NCBI GenBank assembly: GCA_013396915.1
Contig: VWZL01002055.1
Location: 878,040 to 942,039 of the forward strand
DNA: 64,000 nucleotides
Source of the DNA: Stercorarius parasiticus
Taxonomy: Eukaryota > Chordata > Aves > Charadriiformes > Stercorariidae
Direction: 5' to 3'
Below, piece by piece: positions 37,621 through 50,810 of this stretch (position 1 is the first letter of the stretch; each line of letters opens with the position of its first letter). A program made the position numbers and the translations under genes. The notes beneath the pieces are model-generated. The model made no database searches, was not told the DNA's origin, and worked only from the letters and a program-made list of their open reading frames with translations.

Positions 37621-40600
37621 CACGTTGTTGCCAAAACTAAATCCATTTCTTCGAGATACATGTTGTTTATTACAGATACATGTGTATATTCCACACCATT
37701 ATGTACTCTGGAGATTTCAGTAATTAAAAGAATTAAAAATACTGATTGGATACTGCCAGTATAATGTAAACTTGCAACACTGCACTTCAGAGTGGCATTC
37801 CACTGCCTACTTAATTCCCCCCTCCCACCCCAAATTGTAGGATTCACTGTTTAATAGCTGTGTGTTTCTCTGGCACAAAATACGTGTTTTAATGTAAATA
37901 TGTGTATTAGCTTCTCTTTGTGAGTATTGCTTACAGAAGCATCATTTTCATACAATTTAAACTAATTCCCAATAATATGGGACTTGGTTCCGTGCACACA
38001 TCAAAGCCACGAATCATTGTGTTTGTATAAATGCAAAAGTGACAGGGAAAGAAAAACACGCTGGTAGAGCAATGTATTTGTGTTTCAACTATTATTACAA
38101 GCGAGGCCTATGAGATCATCATACAAACTCATGAAAACAGATTTCAGACTAAACCCAAAGCCAACAGCTCTTGTTGCACCCCTGCAACAACGTTTTTAAA
38201 AGCACTCTAGCTTCCAAATGCCTCTTCAGTTGTAAGTTAACGTGCTCCTCTACCTGAATTCAGATTGTCAGAGTTCTTTAGGTCCTTAAGGACATAGATT
38301 GCTTCCTTGATGTCCAAAACACATTTTTTAGAAATGAGGGAAAAGATGCCCTCGGGTGCTTCAGAAAATCCTAGTCAGATTCGCAATTCTTAGATTAAAC
38401 CCATGGTGCTTCAGAAATGAACAAACCGGATACAACTCAGGAAAAAAAAAAGCCACAGAGGAAAGTACTAAAAATGATCTTTTCCCCTGGCTGTTTCCCT
38501 AAGCTATTTTATTACACCTGAAATTATAATTTCCAGAATATTTATTTTCTTAGCTATGCTAAAGATATTAAAAAAAATATATCTATCTATTTGGGTCTGC
38601 TGGCACCTAGACATTTCTAAAAAGTGTCTCTTCTCCTCTGTTTTGAACCATCGTGGAGCCACCTATCTGCTGGAACCTGTGGAAAAATCCCCATTGATTT
38701 ACTTAAACTTGGATCAAGCTTTTGATGACTTCATATATGAAGTAACATCAAGCATGCCTGCACCTGAGTGCCCTTGATTTAAAACCCAACTGTGTGTGTA
38801 CCTTTCCTGCACTGTGTGGCTTTACACAGATTTATTTTGCAGTTTAGTAGAGATTAGCATTCATTTTTCCATCAGTGTTTTCAGGCGAGTTCTAAACAAA
38901 AGTATTAATAATTATTTATACTTGAAACATCTTAATGGCTATTCTGTGAATAAATAGAAGGCAAACTAGGTATCTGTGCTGCATTTGAAATTAATACATA
39001 TATCCATTTCCCCAATCGGCTAAGTAAATTCTGGAACATGAATCTTTTGCCTTGCACTGAGAACCAGTATCAAGTGCCACCAGAGCTCAGTTCTCCTAGA
39101 AACAGCACCAGTTCATGGTGGAAAAGGTTTCTAACTTAATGTTTCTAAATGAAAAGTTTGAAGGGTTTTGCATAAGCATGGAAAATGTGCTAAGTATGAG
39201 AACTAATGAGATTGCAGGCTGAGAACTCAAAGTATTCCTGTTACAGTGCTCTGTAGCAAATATCTTGTTTTCAACGCCATTACATTCACGGGCACTTTGT
39301 TCTTTCTTGCATTTCAATTAAAATTCATGGGATGTTTCCTCCACATATTTTTCAAGTCTGCCTGCATTTTCCATATCTTGGAAAAATTTCTGGCCATTAT
39401 TTTTCATGTAAAATGAACAGAATGTATGGTCTTTTGTCCAAGCCTTTTGTTTTGTGAAGCCGGCCATTTTTCATGGATGAAACTGAGGCACACACTATCA
39501 GTTTTGACAGCATTTCTTATCATTCCCCCCAGTTAGCACTGTCACCTTTCATTATTTAATTTTGAAGTACAAGGAAGGCTGATTTATACCCGTGATGTAT
39601 AATTATGAGGCAGATGGAGGGCTCGGAAAGTAGAAACGCTGAATTAGGGCTGTAGTAAGTGCCTGTAAGCTCCCTGTGAAAAAAGTCCTCTCTGTCATCA
39701 GCTAAAAACAAAAAGCCAAACAATTTAAGCTAAGTGAATCCACACTGTTGTAAGCACTGAGTTAATGAAAGCAAATACAAAACTAATAAAGTACATTGGT
39801 TGTGGTTGCAAGGTAATTTTAAATGTTTTCAAGTACAAATAATGAAATGTGTTTGTATTAATCAAAATCATCTTTGAATGTGCCCATGGTCAAAAAGGCT
39901 TTTTTTTTTTAACCTCCACTTCACTTGAAATCACTTTGACACAAGTCCACTCTGCATTTTGAAGAGAGAATAGCTTTCTGCAGTTCTTTCATATGATAAT
40001 GTACAGTATATTTTCAGCTGCCTTTTTAAAGTTTAAACAAACGGAAGGCTTATTAAGAAGATATCATAATTACATGCAGCTATTTTACTAGCTCTTATCT
40101 GAAGCAAAAGCAAGCAATTAGTTGAGAACATAAATTCATCGAAGACACTTACTGAACATGAGGGAATAGACCAGCAGGAGGAAATAGGCCCATTTTACTG
40201 TTTCATCTTCTCTGTAGAAAGACTATAAAGTTATTCTAGTAGGTTTAACACCACCTACAAAATAGCTCGTATATTTGAAAAATTAACTGATATTTCAGAA
40301 GGCTCTGAGACTGTTTAGCAAACGGCTAAACATACCCAAAAAGTCACCCTCACAGTCTTAGATGGAGGACAGCTGCTTTGACAAACAGTAAGGAGTGACT
40401 CTTGTGATAGACACAAAAAACATCACTGGTGCAAGTGGTCACTGGGTCGGTTCTCACCAGCAGAAACATAAGGCCACCGCTGTCTTGAAATCCCATTTTG
40501 CTTTCAAATTATGGATGACTGAAAAGTAATCATTAATAAATCAAAATAATGAGATTTTTGCTTCATGCTGAATGCAGACACCAAATGGAGCACTGTTAGT

Positions 40601-40754
40601 GCTTATTCTATTTGATTTTTCTCTGCTTTTTAAGCATTCAATTCTCTAGAGTGCTGATCACCCCATCCCCTGCCCCCAGGCATACAGAACATTTCACATG
40701 TGTTTAACATCAAGCACATGAAGAGTTGCATAGAAGACTATGGAAATATTCATG
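37621..40754. other. Non-genic DNA
   Basis: No supported gene or repeat. Much of it has the even texture of unique DNA. Short frames only. Confidence 0.55.
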
Positions 40755-40850
40755 AGCTTTAAAGTTAAGCACCTGCTTAAAGGTGACAGCATGGAAGGGA
40801 GGGCCTCAGGCCCAGAGCTGTCACTTGAGTTGTCACAATGATGGTGGTGA
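40755..40850. repeat. Possible old palindromic repeat
   Basis: TTAAGCA and TGCTTAA form a perfect palindrome around CC (40765-40780), followed by 'GGGCCTCAGGCCC', itself palindromic. 'Gttaagcacctgcttaa' phrases occur in an old reptile and bird repeat that I remember, but the match is short. The assignment is weak. Confidence 0.3.
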
Positions 40851-41689
40851 CTGCACCAGAACATGATTCCCAACCACTTCAATCACTCCCAGCACATCAG
40901 AAACATCTAACTGAGATGAAACTCCTCTGAGAGGACACAACCGACCAGATCTAAGGTGCACAAGGGCCTGGACAAATTGCTGACCTCCAAGGGGAAGGAG
41001 CTGAAGAGGGCACAAGACTGCACAGCTGTAGAGAGGAGTAATAGGAGATGAACAGGTTCTTCACGGACACATTACTCCTCTATTTCGAACTTGATGTTTA
41101 GGACAACAACATTTCTGTCATAAGGAAAAGCTTTATTTAAGGGGGTGAAGGGAATGAAGTGCAAGATTTTCAACAGTTACTCCATTATAGTTAGATTCTA
41201 GAATGTAATTCTTCATCTGAGCGTCATCTGAGATAATTCTTCAGGTTCAGAAAATTATCATTTTGGTAATACAGAGCTCGCAGTGTTTGTTTTTAAGTCC
41301 TGGTAATCCAGAATGCAGTTAATACATAAAGGTTACTTCATACAGTAGCTTTACTTTTTATATTCCCATTTGATGAATAAAAGGCAATTAAAAATAATTT
41401 AAAACATACATAATAAAAGTATTCACTCCTCCCCTCTTGTTATGGGGTAACAAGGAAAAAAAAAAGTAGAAGAGTACTGAAAACACGATTTTTCCACTTT
41501 TACTGGGAGCATGTGCATAGAAGTTTCTCAACGCATTTAAGACAACACCTATGTGCAAATCCTCTTTCTCTAGAGAGAATGATAGAATATTTTTGCTGGA
41601 GTTTGTTAATGTTTTCTAAACCAGCAGAAAAACAACTGTTTTCCTAGCAGAAACATTTGGTAGGCACACAGGCAGAGTAATGCTTCATC
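40851..41689. other. Non-genic DNA
   Basis: A moderately GC-rich stretch at 40850-41060 with no convincing frame, then AT-rich DNA. No gene seen. Confidence 0.5.
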
Positions 41690-41960
41690 TTTCTGCAGTT
41701 GTCTTCACTTGCAAATCTCATTAATATTAATTCATTTTGGATATTTTTTTTCCTCTTGTCATCAATTGGGCTCTGAATGTTCCTTTTAATGAATGCGACA
41801 TAATTCATGCATAGTCACTACTGAACCCAGCAAATTCATAATTAGTGACAATTTTGCACCTGCTGTTATGGGTTGATGCTGTTCACTTTAACTTGATACC
41901 TTGATTATTCATTGGAAACTGCAGGAGAAGTCGATTATTTTACACCCTTCCTGAAAAGAA
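41690..41960. promoter_or_regulatory. Candidate homeodomain-rich regulatory stretch
   Basis: It contains the 12-bp palindrome ATTAATATTAAT (41720-41731), 'TTCATGCATAG' near 41806, 'ATAATTAG' near 41839 and an E-box CACCTG (41857-41862), all in non-repetitive DNA. The motif texture resembles conserved developmental enhancers, but conservation cannot be judged here. Confidence 0.22.
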
Positions 41961-44900
41961 CATAGCAGTCACAACTGGATAAATACCCAAAAAAGCCTTT
42001 TCAAGAATTTTCTAGCAATCGAGACCCCAACTCAGTAATACACACATATTGCATACATATGTACACACATCACATTTGTGAACACCACCCTCAAGATGGT
42101 AGTATTTCATATACTTAGAACTAACCATGATAATAAGTTTAACCATATTTTTAAGTTAAGCTACTAGCTGAAGTTGGAAGTATCATGTATATTTTTTATG
42201 CAAGAGGTGATCCTTCTGGAATGTGTACCTGTTTGTCTCCGATGTCAATCCTGCTACAAAGACGTATTTGAATTTTGAACCACAGGTGTCATGTGGTAGT
42301 TGGGAGAGTTCTTTGTGATCAAAAGGGGGACGTATTACACACAAAAGAATTGAGTACAGTCATACTGGATGCCATGTGTATTCATGGCTGTACACATTTT
42401 TTCCTGCCGCTCCATATCGTACCATGCTCAAAGGTATTATACACATCTGACCCTTTAAAACATGTTTCTGTTCTCTAAACCTATCTCCCAATAGACTTAC
42501 CAAGTTATTTTTCTAGATGCCTAAGCAGCAGCACTTTCAAAAAGGGGAGGGACAACATGAATCTTGTGCGTATGGACACACAAAGCTTAACGTACCAAAG
42601 CCAAAACAAATCCTCTGCTACCCCTTCAAGTATTTCACAAACCCAGAAAATCAGAGAGTTAGCAAAATGTCTGCACTGGTACTACAAGACAGAAGAGAAT
42701 ATATTTGGAGCGGTACTGATGGGCCTGTTTATCCTCTAGGAAGAGCTGAAAAGGCACCAGAGACTCTGTTCCCAAGAGCAGGCTGGCACATGGGAGGTTT
42801 CTAGAGTCCATCCCGAATCATCCCGAAAATACTCTCAAGGTATTTTCAATTATGCCTTACACTCCAGCATTCAAAAACCTAAACACACAGAAGCCACTAC
42901 TAGCTGATAATTCCGTCTATCATCAATAATCAGGGTAATGAAATCCCTGTTAATTTTTTTAATATTGGTGATATAAGTGTTTCCTGCCTTACCAAAGCAT
43001 CCTTTTTTTTTTTCCTCTAGACGTGAAAAACATTGCATAATATTATTAAAGAACCATCCTTCTCTCCTTCATTCCCCCCCCTTTTTTTTTTAAAAGGTAA
43101 AAAGATTAGAAAAATGAGAGACATTTTTGTCACTTAAGCTCCCCACATTCACAGATATTATTTCAGTAGGAAAAAAAATATTCAGCACCATTAACTCAAA
43201 CAGCATCTTGCTACGAACAAATTAATTTTTTATATTGTCCTACTGATGTTAAAGTCTTGTTTCTGCATCCTGAAACATCCCCATATGATTGCCACAGACT
43301 AGAAGGGGACAGTTCTGAGTCACCTCACTTTCATACAGGCAAACCACAGCCTTGAGCATTTTTTCCCCTGAACTCTAGAATTTCCAGCCACATACTCTCA
43401 ATGACAATAGTCAATGATTTATCGTGACCTATGCCTGTCATTTAAGTTACTCTTACAGAACAGAAAGTGTGGTTTAAAAATTTAAAATCATGACCCTTTC
43501 CCAACTATAACCAACAAGCAGTAGGAAAAAAGAGCATTTCTAACCTACTTTATCTGGCTGACAGACAAATGCAGAACCAAAATAACGCAACGAAGAAGGT
43601 GCTCACTTGGAAAACAGCATGACTTTTCAGAGTAGAAATTACATTTAAGACTTTTTCTGGTTTATATGGTATGCTTTTTATTAAAATTAATATGCTAGAT
43701 CCTCTGATACTCTTCATTCTACTCCAAAATCAAGGCAACGACCAACCCAGCACTGCTAAGATTCTTCTTGCATTTGGCAAAAGAAACCATACAGTGTATA
43801 CAGATACTGTTTCAAGCTGCATGATTTTGTCTCTTCTCTTTGGGGGATAAAACTCTTCACAAGAAAAATTAATGTAATGAACTCTGTAGAGCCAAAAATA
43901 CAGGACCAAGTAGGTATTTAAAAATAAATCTGATTTTCCTGACTCAGCTTATATCCTTAATAAGCAGCCTAATGACTCTCTAGATGACTGACATTACAAT
44001 TATCATGAACTGAGTTCACTATTAGAATATTCATGGAAAACGCTATCATTTTATAATTATACAGATATAATAGGAATTAGACAATAAAGAACTGCATATT
44101 CAAGAATTTCTTCAAATACTGAGGAAATCTATTTAAGTAGATACAGAACTATCAGCACACATGAGCAGTCCATGATCTTTTTCATGAATTATCAGTTCTG
44201 TGAATCTCTAAATTAGGAAGAGTATGCAATTCTTGAACAGATAACGGTGTGAGCATCAACAAGTGTCAGCGCTCAGGACCACTGCCTCCCAGTAAACTAG
44301 TACCAGGAATTTAGTCTAGGCCATTAAATTCACCTAGTATGTTATTTTAACCACAAGGCAATCCTTTCTGTGACAATAGAGTCATATGAAGATAATCTGA
44401 ATTTGTGAAACCCTGATATGCCACCGTGATACACGCTGTGTATGTTACAGCGCCACAGAGGACTTTATGCTGAGCCTATTAGCCTTGTGGCTTCTTGCAG
44501 CCAGAATGAAGTTGCGTTGGGCATGCAAGCTAGGACACTGTTAGCTGCTCACGATGCTTGCTTTCTTCATCAGCCCTTGTACCAACCTAACCCTCCTACT
44601 GGTCATGAAGTACAGCTATAGCATGAGGTTTACACTATTAAGATTTATCTATTGAATATATGTGAGTCAAGAATCCTATATTAGCATTCCCCACACACAT
44701 ACTCCAATGTAAGAAAATAGTTTATTCTACAAGAAAGAGGTTTCTTCAACAAGAAAACTCACAGGTACTACAATCATGCTTGTCAGACAGTCATGACAGC
44801 CATTTTACTAGCTGTGCTTAGGAACTTCTACCTTTTTCCCCCCCCCTCAAAACAGTATTTGGAATCTTAACATAACATAGTTAAAACTTGATGAAACAAG

Positions 44901-47489
44901 GAAATACATATAGAGTACCAATCTAATAAGTAGCCTTTATAGTAGGTTGTGATTGCATGCTGGCTCTGCATTAAGAATTCAAGCGTCACGTAAAAAATAA
45001 ATTCGCATTCTTGAGTATTCCGTTTCAACAGGTCACTATAACAAACGTAGACTCACTGAATACAAAAGGAAACACAGGAAAACAGGACACTTGCTCCTCA
45101 AGCTTCTAATAAATCTATTTAAAAGTGTTTTCTGCTGACTCAAGGACTGATGATGTGGATTAGAATTCCGTTTTAGCATACACCAAAAAAAGCCATGAAT
45201 GTCACATCTTAAATTCTACCAAGATGCTAGATTTTAAGCTCAGTTTATTTCTGACCTGGACTATAAACTATTTGAAAGGATTAAGAAACTCCTCAGGATG
45301 CAGAGAAATCACCATCTTTGTTGCTGTAATATAGCCATGAATACGTCCTCAAGAGAAATGTTTCCATCCATTTTCCATCATGTAAACACGTGTCAACTGT
45401 TCAAACCTATGGGAGAAAGACAAGCTGCTTCTCCCACTTCATCTGTTGTTCAGAAAGTTGCTGCTTTGTCTTTAGAACTCTACTTATGCTGCTTTCAGCA
45501 AGAAAGTACTCCATTGTTATAGCCTGTCTTTTCATATGCCTCTAGGGACTGAAAGGCTGGTGCAGATGGTAAACAAACATGCTTTATGGTCTTTGAGCTT
45601 AGGCTGAGAAATTCAGATTTGTTTTTCATTTCTGGAATGCAACTAAGCAAAGAAATTACTCAAATTTATTATCAAGCTGGTTCTCAGTCCTGTGCAACTC
45701 CTCTATGATCATACTATCTAGCAGAGATATTTCCCTCAGCTTCAGAAAGCTGACGAGTTTAAAAAATTCATTATGTACCTAAATTTCACCAGAGTATTTA
45801 ATTCTGCTTACATGGTATAGATACAAGCAAGAGCTCTAATGAATTTAATTTTAAGCTTTTTATCATATACATCCTATTCACATAAGGGGCATGGTACACG
45901 GGTCCTGAATATGCATACCAGTCCAGTTCACAACTTTAACAGAAACAAAATAGACATATGCTTGCTTCATTGCATCCTGTAGCTAGCTCATCTGAGACAG
46001 TTTATCCCTGATAGGATGCTGTCTAGATCACCTTCAAAGGCAATGGAAAACATGTAGTTTGAATTCTGCCAACAACCATATACCTATCTGACAAACATAG
46101 ATCTACCTAGTTGCATGTAATTAGAAACAGAGCTTTTGGTCAGGTATACCATTTCACATGTAAAGATACAGCAATGAAACAAGAACTCAATTCGTTTAAA
46201 CTATTATTAGGATGATAACCAGTTTTAAGTAATTACTACAACATATTACATGCTTGATACTTGCTAAATGGTGTAATAAGAAACACTGAAAACAGGCAGC
46301 TTCCTGGAAAGGTTGCTGCTCCTATCAGAGTGCTGGTATAGAATTCAACTTAACTTTGCCTTTGGAAATTCATTCATTTGAAGTAGATTCACAAATGTAA
46401 CAGAGCAAGGTAACGACCCTGGACCTTGTACTTTAGCAAGCGAGGAGGACAGCCTACAAAATTCAGCCTACAAAAATAAGGGACATTTGCTGAAAAAGAT
46501 TAAAACGGTGTTCCAGATGCAATGTATGTATCCCTGTATAGTGAATTAGCTCAGTCCCTTTCACCCTTTGCACACTCTTTAGAAGCGGTCCAGATGGCCA
46601 GGAGCCTACAGGCCACAGTTAAAAGATAGAGAAGCTGGAGAAATTGCTTTCAACAGATCTGTTTCCTATTTTTCCTTATACAGAATTTCTCCATGAGCCT
46701 ACGGAGACTATAATTTTGTACACAGTTGCTCACTGTCCGAAGTTGATCGTATCACTTGCAATACACACAGCTTTTTGCTTATAAGAATTTTCTCATCTTA
46801 CATCCAGGTAATCTAGAAGTGTTTTCAGATTAATAAATATCCAGAAGAAACTCGTTTTATTCAGTCTGGGCACTGGAGTACTCTTATACAGAAAAATTGG
46901 TAAGGTTTTCGTTGTACTAGGTTTCATTGTTGGCTTTCATCTTATATTTATCACCATGTCTTCAATTTCATCTCTAAATTACAGAGCCAGGACTTTCTGA
47001 TAGGCACAATTGCTGCTGCTCAGTTTACTGCCTCCTGTCAGTCCCTGATCACTCCATGACTTTTATTCATCACAACTTCAATTTATTCCCTGTGCAGAGT
47101 GACCAGAGCCCAGAAAAAGGGGGAGGGGAGGAGAAAAGAAGATTGCTATGGTTAACTCTTCAGGGAAGTAAAAAGAAACGCTTGCATTTAAAATATGTTC
47201 ATCTAGCACAGGTCACAACAGTTAACTGAGTAATACATGAAAGTTGACCAAGTTACTTTTCTCCCTGACAGATGTTATTCTGGAAACATTGATCTTCTAT
47301 TTGGTCCTTTTACAAAACCCGCTTTACCGTAAGACTGCACCGAAATTCACTGCATTTCTACTTACCTTTTACAATACAGACAGCTTACACAAGGGTTATA
47401 CCTGTATCAATGTGTTTTTATAATACATATTTATACAGGCTGAAGCCATTCCTCTACCTCCATAAAACCCATCTCAGCATTTACACTAT
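41961..47489. other. Non-genic AT-rich DNA
   Basis: No supported gene. A 95-codon frame (42517-42804, plus) starts right after a pyrimidine-rich TTATTTTTCTAG that looks like a splice acceptor, but the peptide matches nothing I know. Poly-C/T low-complexity runs occur near 43073-43092 and 44838-44850. Confidence 0.5.
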
Positions 47490-47915
47490 TTGAGCAGAAG
47501 CTGCAGGAGAACCGAAGAGCAGGAGGGCACTACGTACCTATTCATATCCTCCGTTGCTTTAGTTGTGACTAGCAGGAGAAACATTCAGCGCAGAAGAATT
47601 TTTGCGCAGCTTGCGGGAGAAGCTGATGAAGTACATGCTTCCACAACGTTAGCTGCAAACTTGACTGAATGCCCTGAAGTGCCTGTACAGCAGAGTTACC
47701 CCTGTGCAGCAACCTGTCACCTCATTCCCTTGTATCCAAGCAAAGAAAGATTTTGCAGGCCAGCTCTGCACAACATGGATCATGCACAAGCAGTAGACTC
47801 TCTAGAAGGCAGAGTGATTAAAGCTGTCTATAAATTTTCACAAGACATGACCGAGCAACCTAACATAAGTCAACATTTTAAAAGATTGAAGAATCCTTTG
47901 ACACAGGAGTCATAG
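47490..47915 (+). CDS. Unexplained 141-codon open frame
   Basis: A plus-strand frame in a locally GC-richer stretch with several CpGs near its start. The peptide opens 'MSRSCRRTEEQEGTTYLF', is Cys/Pro-containing in the middle and ends 'FKRLKNPLTQES'. It has no signal peptide, no clear membrane span and no motif I recognise. An upstream TTTGAGCAG could serve as an acceptor, so an exon of an unknown or non-coding transcript is possible. Chance is more likely. Confidence 0.12.
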   Translation: MSRSCRRTEEQEGTTYLFISSVALVVTSRRNIQRRRIFAQLAGEADEVHASTTLAANLTECPEVPVQQSYPCAATCHLIPLYPSKERFCRPALHNMDHAQAVDSLEGRVIKAVYKFSQDMTEQPNISQHFKRLKNPLTQES

Positions 47916-48199
47916 CCTTCATTGCCCAAAATATATAAATTTCTGGTCTGAATTTAACACTTCTTTTCTTCAGATCTTGTTAAGTATTACTCACTAAAGA
48001 ACAAAACTGCCAGGCACAGTTAAAAGATTCAAGTTGTGCATTAATGCAGCTGTACATTAATGATGTATACAAGAGCTCGTCCATCTCAAGAGCGAAGCAT
48101 ACATACTGCCACAGTTACTGTGTGTAACAACACAGAAGCAAGCTAACAGTACGTTGCTAAATTATTTAAAATTTTTAGCATACTCGGTCCTCCTTCCCC
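47916..48199. other. Non-genic DNA
   Basis: Nothing recognisable. Confidence 0.5.
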
Positions 48200-48390
48200 A
48201 CTAATAAAAACTCCAAATCAATCACTTTTATTGATTTGGGCTAACAGCAATGATGTAACAGGAGCTGGCCTTTGTTATGAAGCTTCCTGTGACAGATGAA
48301 TCCTTTAATGAACATGTAAATAACTCACAAGCCACAAAAATGACAATGCCAAGCAGATATCACCTGTGCAAACATTTCAACAAGGAACAA
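48200..48390. promoter_or_regulatory. Candidate regulatory stretch with paired ONECUT sites
   Basis: CCAAATCAAT (48213-48222) and ATTGATTTGG (48230-48239) are exact reverse complements separated by CACTTTT. Each half contains ATCAAT/ATTGAT, the core of ONECUT (HNF6) sites and close to PBX/CUX-type motifs. The following 150 bp is non-repetitive and motif-rich. The palindrome is certain. Its use as a factor-binding pair is inference. Confidence 0.3.
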
Positions 48391-50751
48391 AAAGAAAACC
48401 AAAATATAAACTATACAAACACACTACAGAAATAAGAGGCAAGACACTTGGCCACATTACTTAAGAAACAGACATTGTTTGCCTTTGAATTGATAATTAA
48501 ATCTCCACTTTTTAACTATTACATGATGCGCAATTGCTGTTATTTCCTAGAAATAAAGAAATCTGACACTATCCGCAAGTTAAATGCAACCGGCAATAGT
48601 AACAATGAAAAAATGTAATTCATCATGCAGAAAGTTTATGTCCCCAAATATCTGAGATGTTCAATGGATCGGGAAATGAGCGCCTATACATAGTGGTTAC
48701 GGTACTTACACTAGAGACTTTTCCTGTCAAAGTTGTTTCACTTTATACAAATCCTAGAACTGCTGCAAGCATCAGGCCTTGTAGGTATTGCAAGTAATGG
48801 TGAGCAACCAGTGTGAAAAACAGTATTGAGAAACGTGATCTCATCACAAGTCCAGAGAGAGGAACTTCAATAAACAGACAAGTGGTTCCATGAGATTTTT
48901 TAGGAGTCCTGACTGGGAGCCAGTCCTTTCACACACATTTCTCTGCAACATACATTCTCCACAGCCCAAGACTTGAATGTGAAAAATCCTACATGCATTC
49001 AAGGCTGAAACGGGACAATCCCAACAGCTGTACTTTTTTTTTTTCTTTAAATAGAGACAGGTGGTCAGGGGGAGGAACGTTCCTAAGAATTATAACCTTC
49101 TGCTACTCAAAAGTTAGAACAAGTCTGTTACCGCAAATTTCACTTTATTCAACTCAGTAGCAAACAGTAGCCTTCATGAGGCTGGAGCTTCTTCAAGGGA
49201 TACTGAAGAACAGCTGCTGCAAACGGGAAGGCAAGCAGTAGGATGTTACCCTACTTAAGTCCATCTTGGGTTACTGGGGCTTAAATTCCTTTCCTTCAGT
49301 CCCATGAGGTGGGATCTGCATTTCTGTAGTCTGAAATTAGTCTGATAACAACATTCTTGGAGAGTGAGTTATTGCCACCTGTTGACTATTTTCTTTTGCC
49401 TTTGGAGGCTTACTGGGCACTCACATACTTAAGGTAGATACTGAGATTTTCTCTTGCTTTTGTTTACATTGTCTATTGATTCAGTTAACTACTTATTATG
49501 GATTTACCTAGGAGATGTATATATCTTTAGTTTTCCTGTAACAACACACCACACATTTATGTAAAGCACTCCTGGCATATATTTTTTTCTCCTGCTGAAT
49601 TGTTTTTGTTGTATGACTATTTCTACTACTTTTTAACTTGGAGACAGAATCTAGGGTTGTTATTTTTCTCTGTCTTTCTGATGTTTTGCAGCATCAAGAC
49701 ATTCTCCTTACTCCTCCCCTCAAGGAAAATAACAACTAAGCCTTCACCTTCTCAACAACACTGAGATAAAGGTAGAGAAGAGAAATTGCCAGGAAATTCA
49801 CTACCAATGGTAGGCAGCAGAGGCTAAAGATAAGACAGTGACTATAGATCTTCTGCACTTTACACAATAGGACAATAAGAAAAGCCCATGAACAGTGTTT
49901 GCTTCAGAATAACTGATTTCCAAGCATTCACAGGATTTGAACTGTTCCAGGCAATTTCTAAAGTCTAATTTCTAATACAGGATTAAAGAGTTTACAGATT
50001 AAAGGCCCTTATTCCCACTCAATTTTGAAAAAAGAGGCCCTGAACAGACCTCAGTGTATCCAGTGTTTAAGGGCTTGTCAATAGAGAAAATACTGCAGGT
50101 CCTCTCCTCCTGGCTAAATCCTATGGGCACTGAAAGCCTGACTTAGTGCTGACTCAAGACAACACCCAGAGCAGGCACACAGGGCATTCAGCTGCTCTGA
50201 GGATTTAATTTCACATACATATGAGAAGCTCAGAGCTGTCCTAGGAACAAGTACAGAGGCATATACAAGTTAGGGAGGTATGAATACACTTGCATTCCAA
50301 AACAGCAAAAACTAAAGTATTTTCTAGTTTGTACACATAGAAAAGCTGTCTTACCCTTCTTAACAGGGATCTATCTTATAGACATCACTCAAGAGCATGC
50401 TTTCCTAATTAAGGATCCAGCAAGTTAGAAAATAAGGCATGAAAATGTGGGACTAGGCAACATTGAAGAAAAACTAAAACATCTACTACATCCCAGTTCT
50501 ACAAACAGTTTTACTCAGCCAACATATAACCCACCACATTTGCAAAACCACAGCTTTGAATGGAGTCCCAGCACAACTGAAAGACAGAGGCAGGTGTGAC
50601 AACAGCAAGTGTCAGACACTGTTGAAATGGCAGTTCCTCCAGCCAGGTACCACTGCACAAACACCACATCAGGATCTCTCAGCTTCTGCCTAGTCATACA
50701 CACACATCCCACCATCAGGCCTGCCTCAGTCTTTTTCCACTTTACAGGGTT
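48391..50751. other. Non-genic DNA
   Basis: No supported gene or repeat. Short poly-T near 49038-49048. Confidence 0.55.
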
Positions 50752-50810
50752 TTATATATATATACACTATATACATATATAAATTTATATATATATATAT
50801 ATATATATAA
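50752..50810. repeat. Interrupted (TA)n microsatellite
   Basis: A TA tract interrupted by CAC, CAT and AAATT before a longer uninterrupted AT run. It is self-complementary, so able to form cruciforms, and is likely variable in length. Confidence 0.9.
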
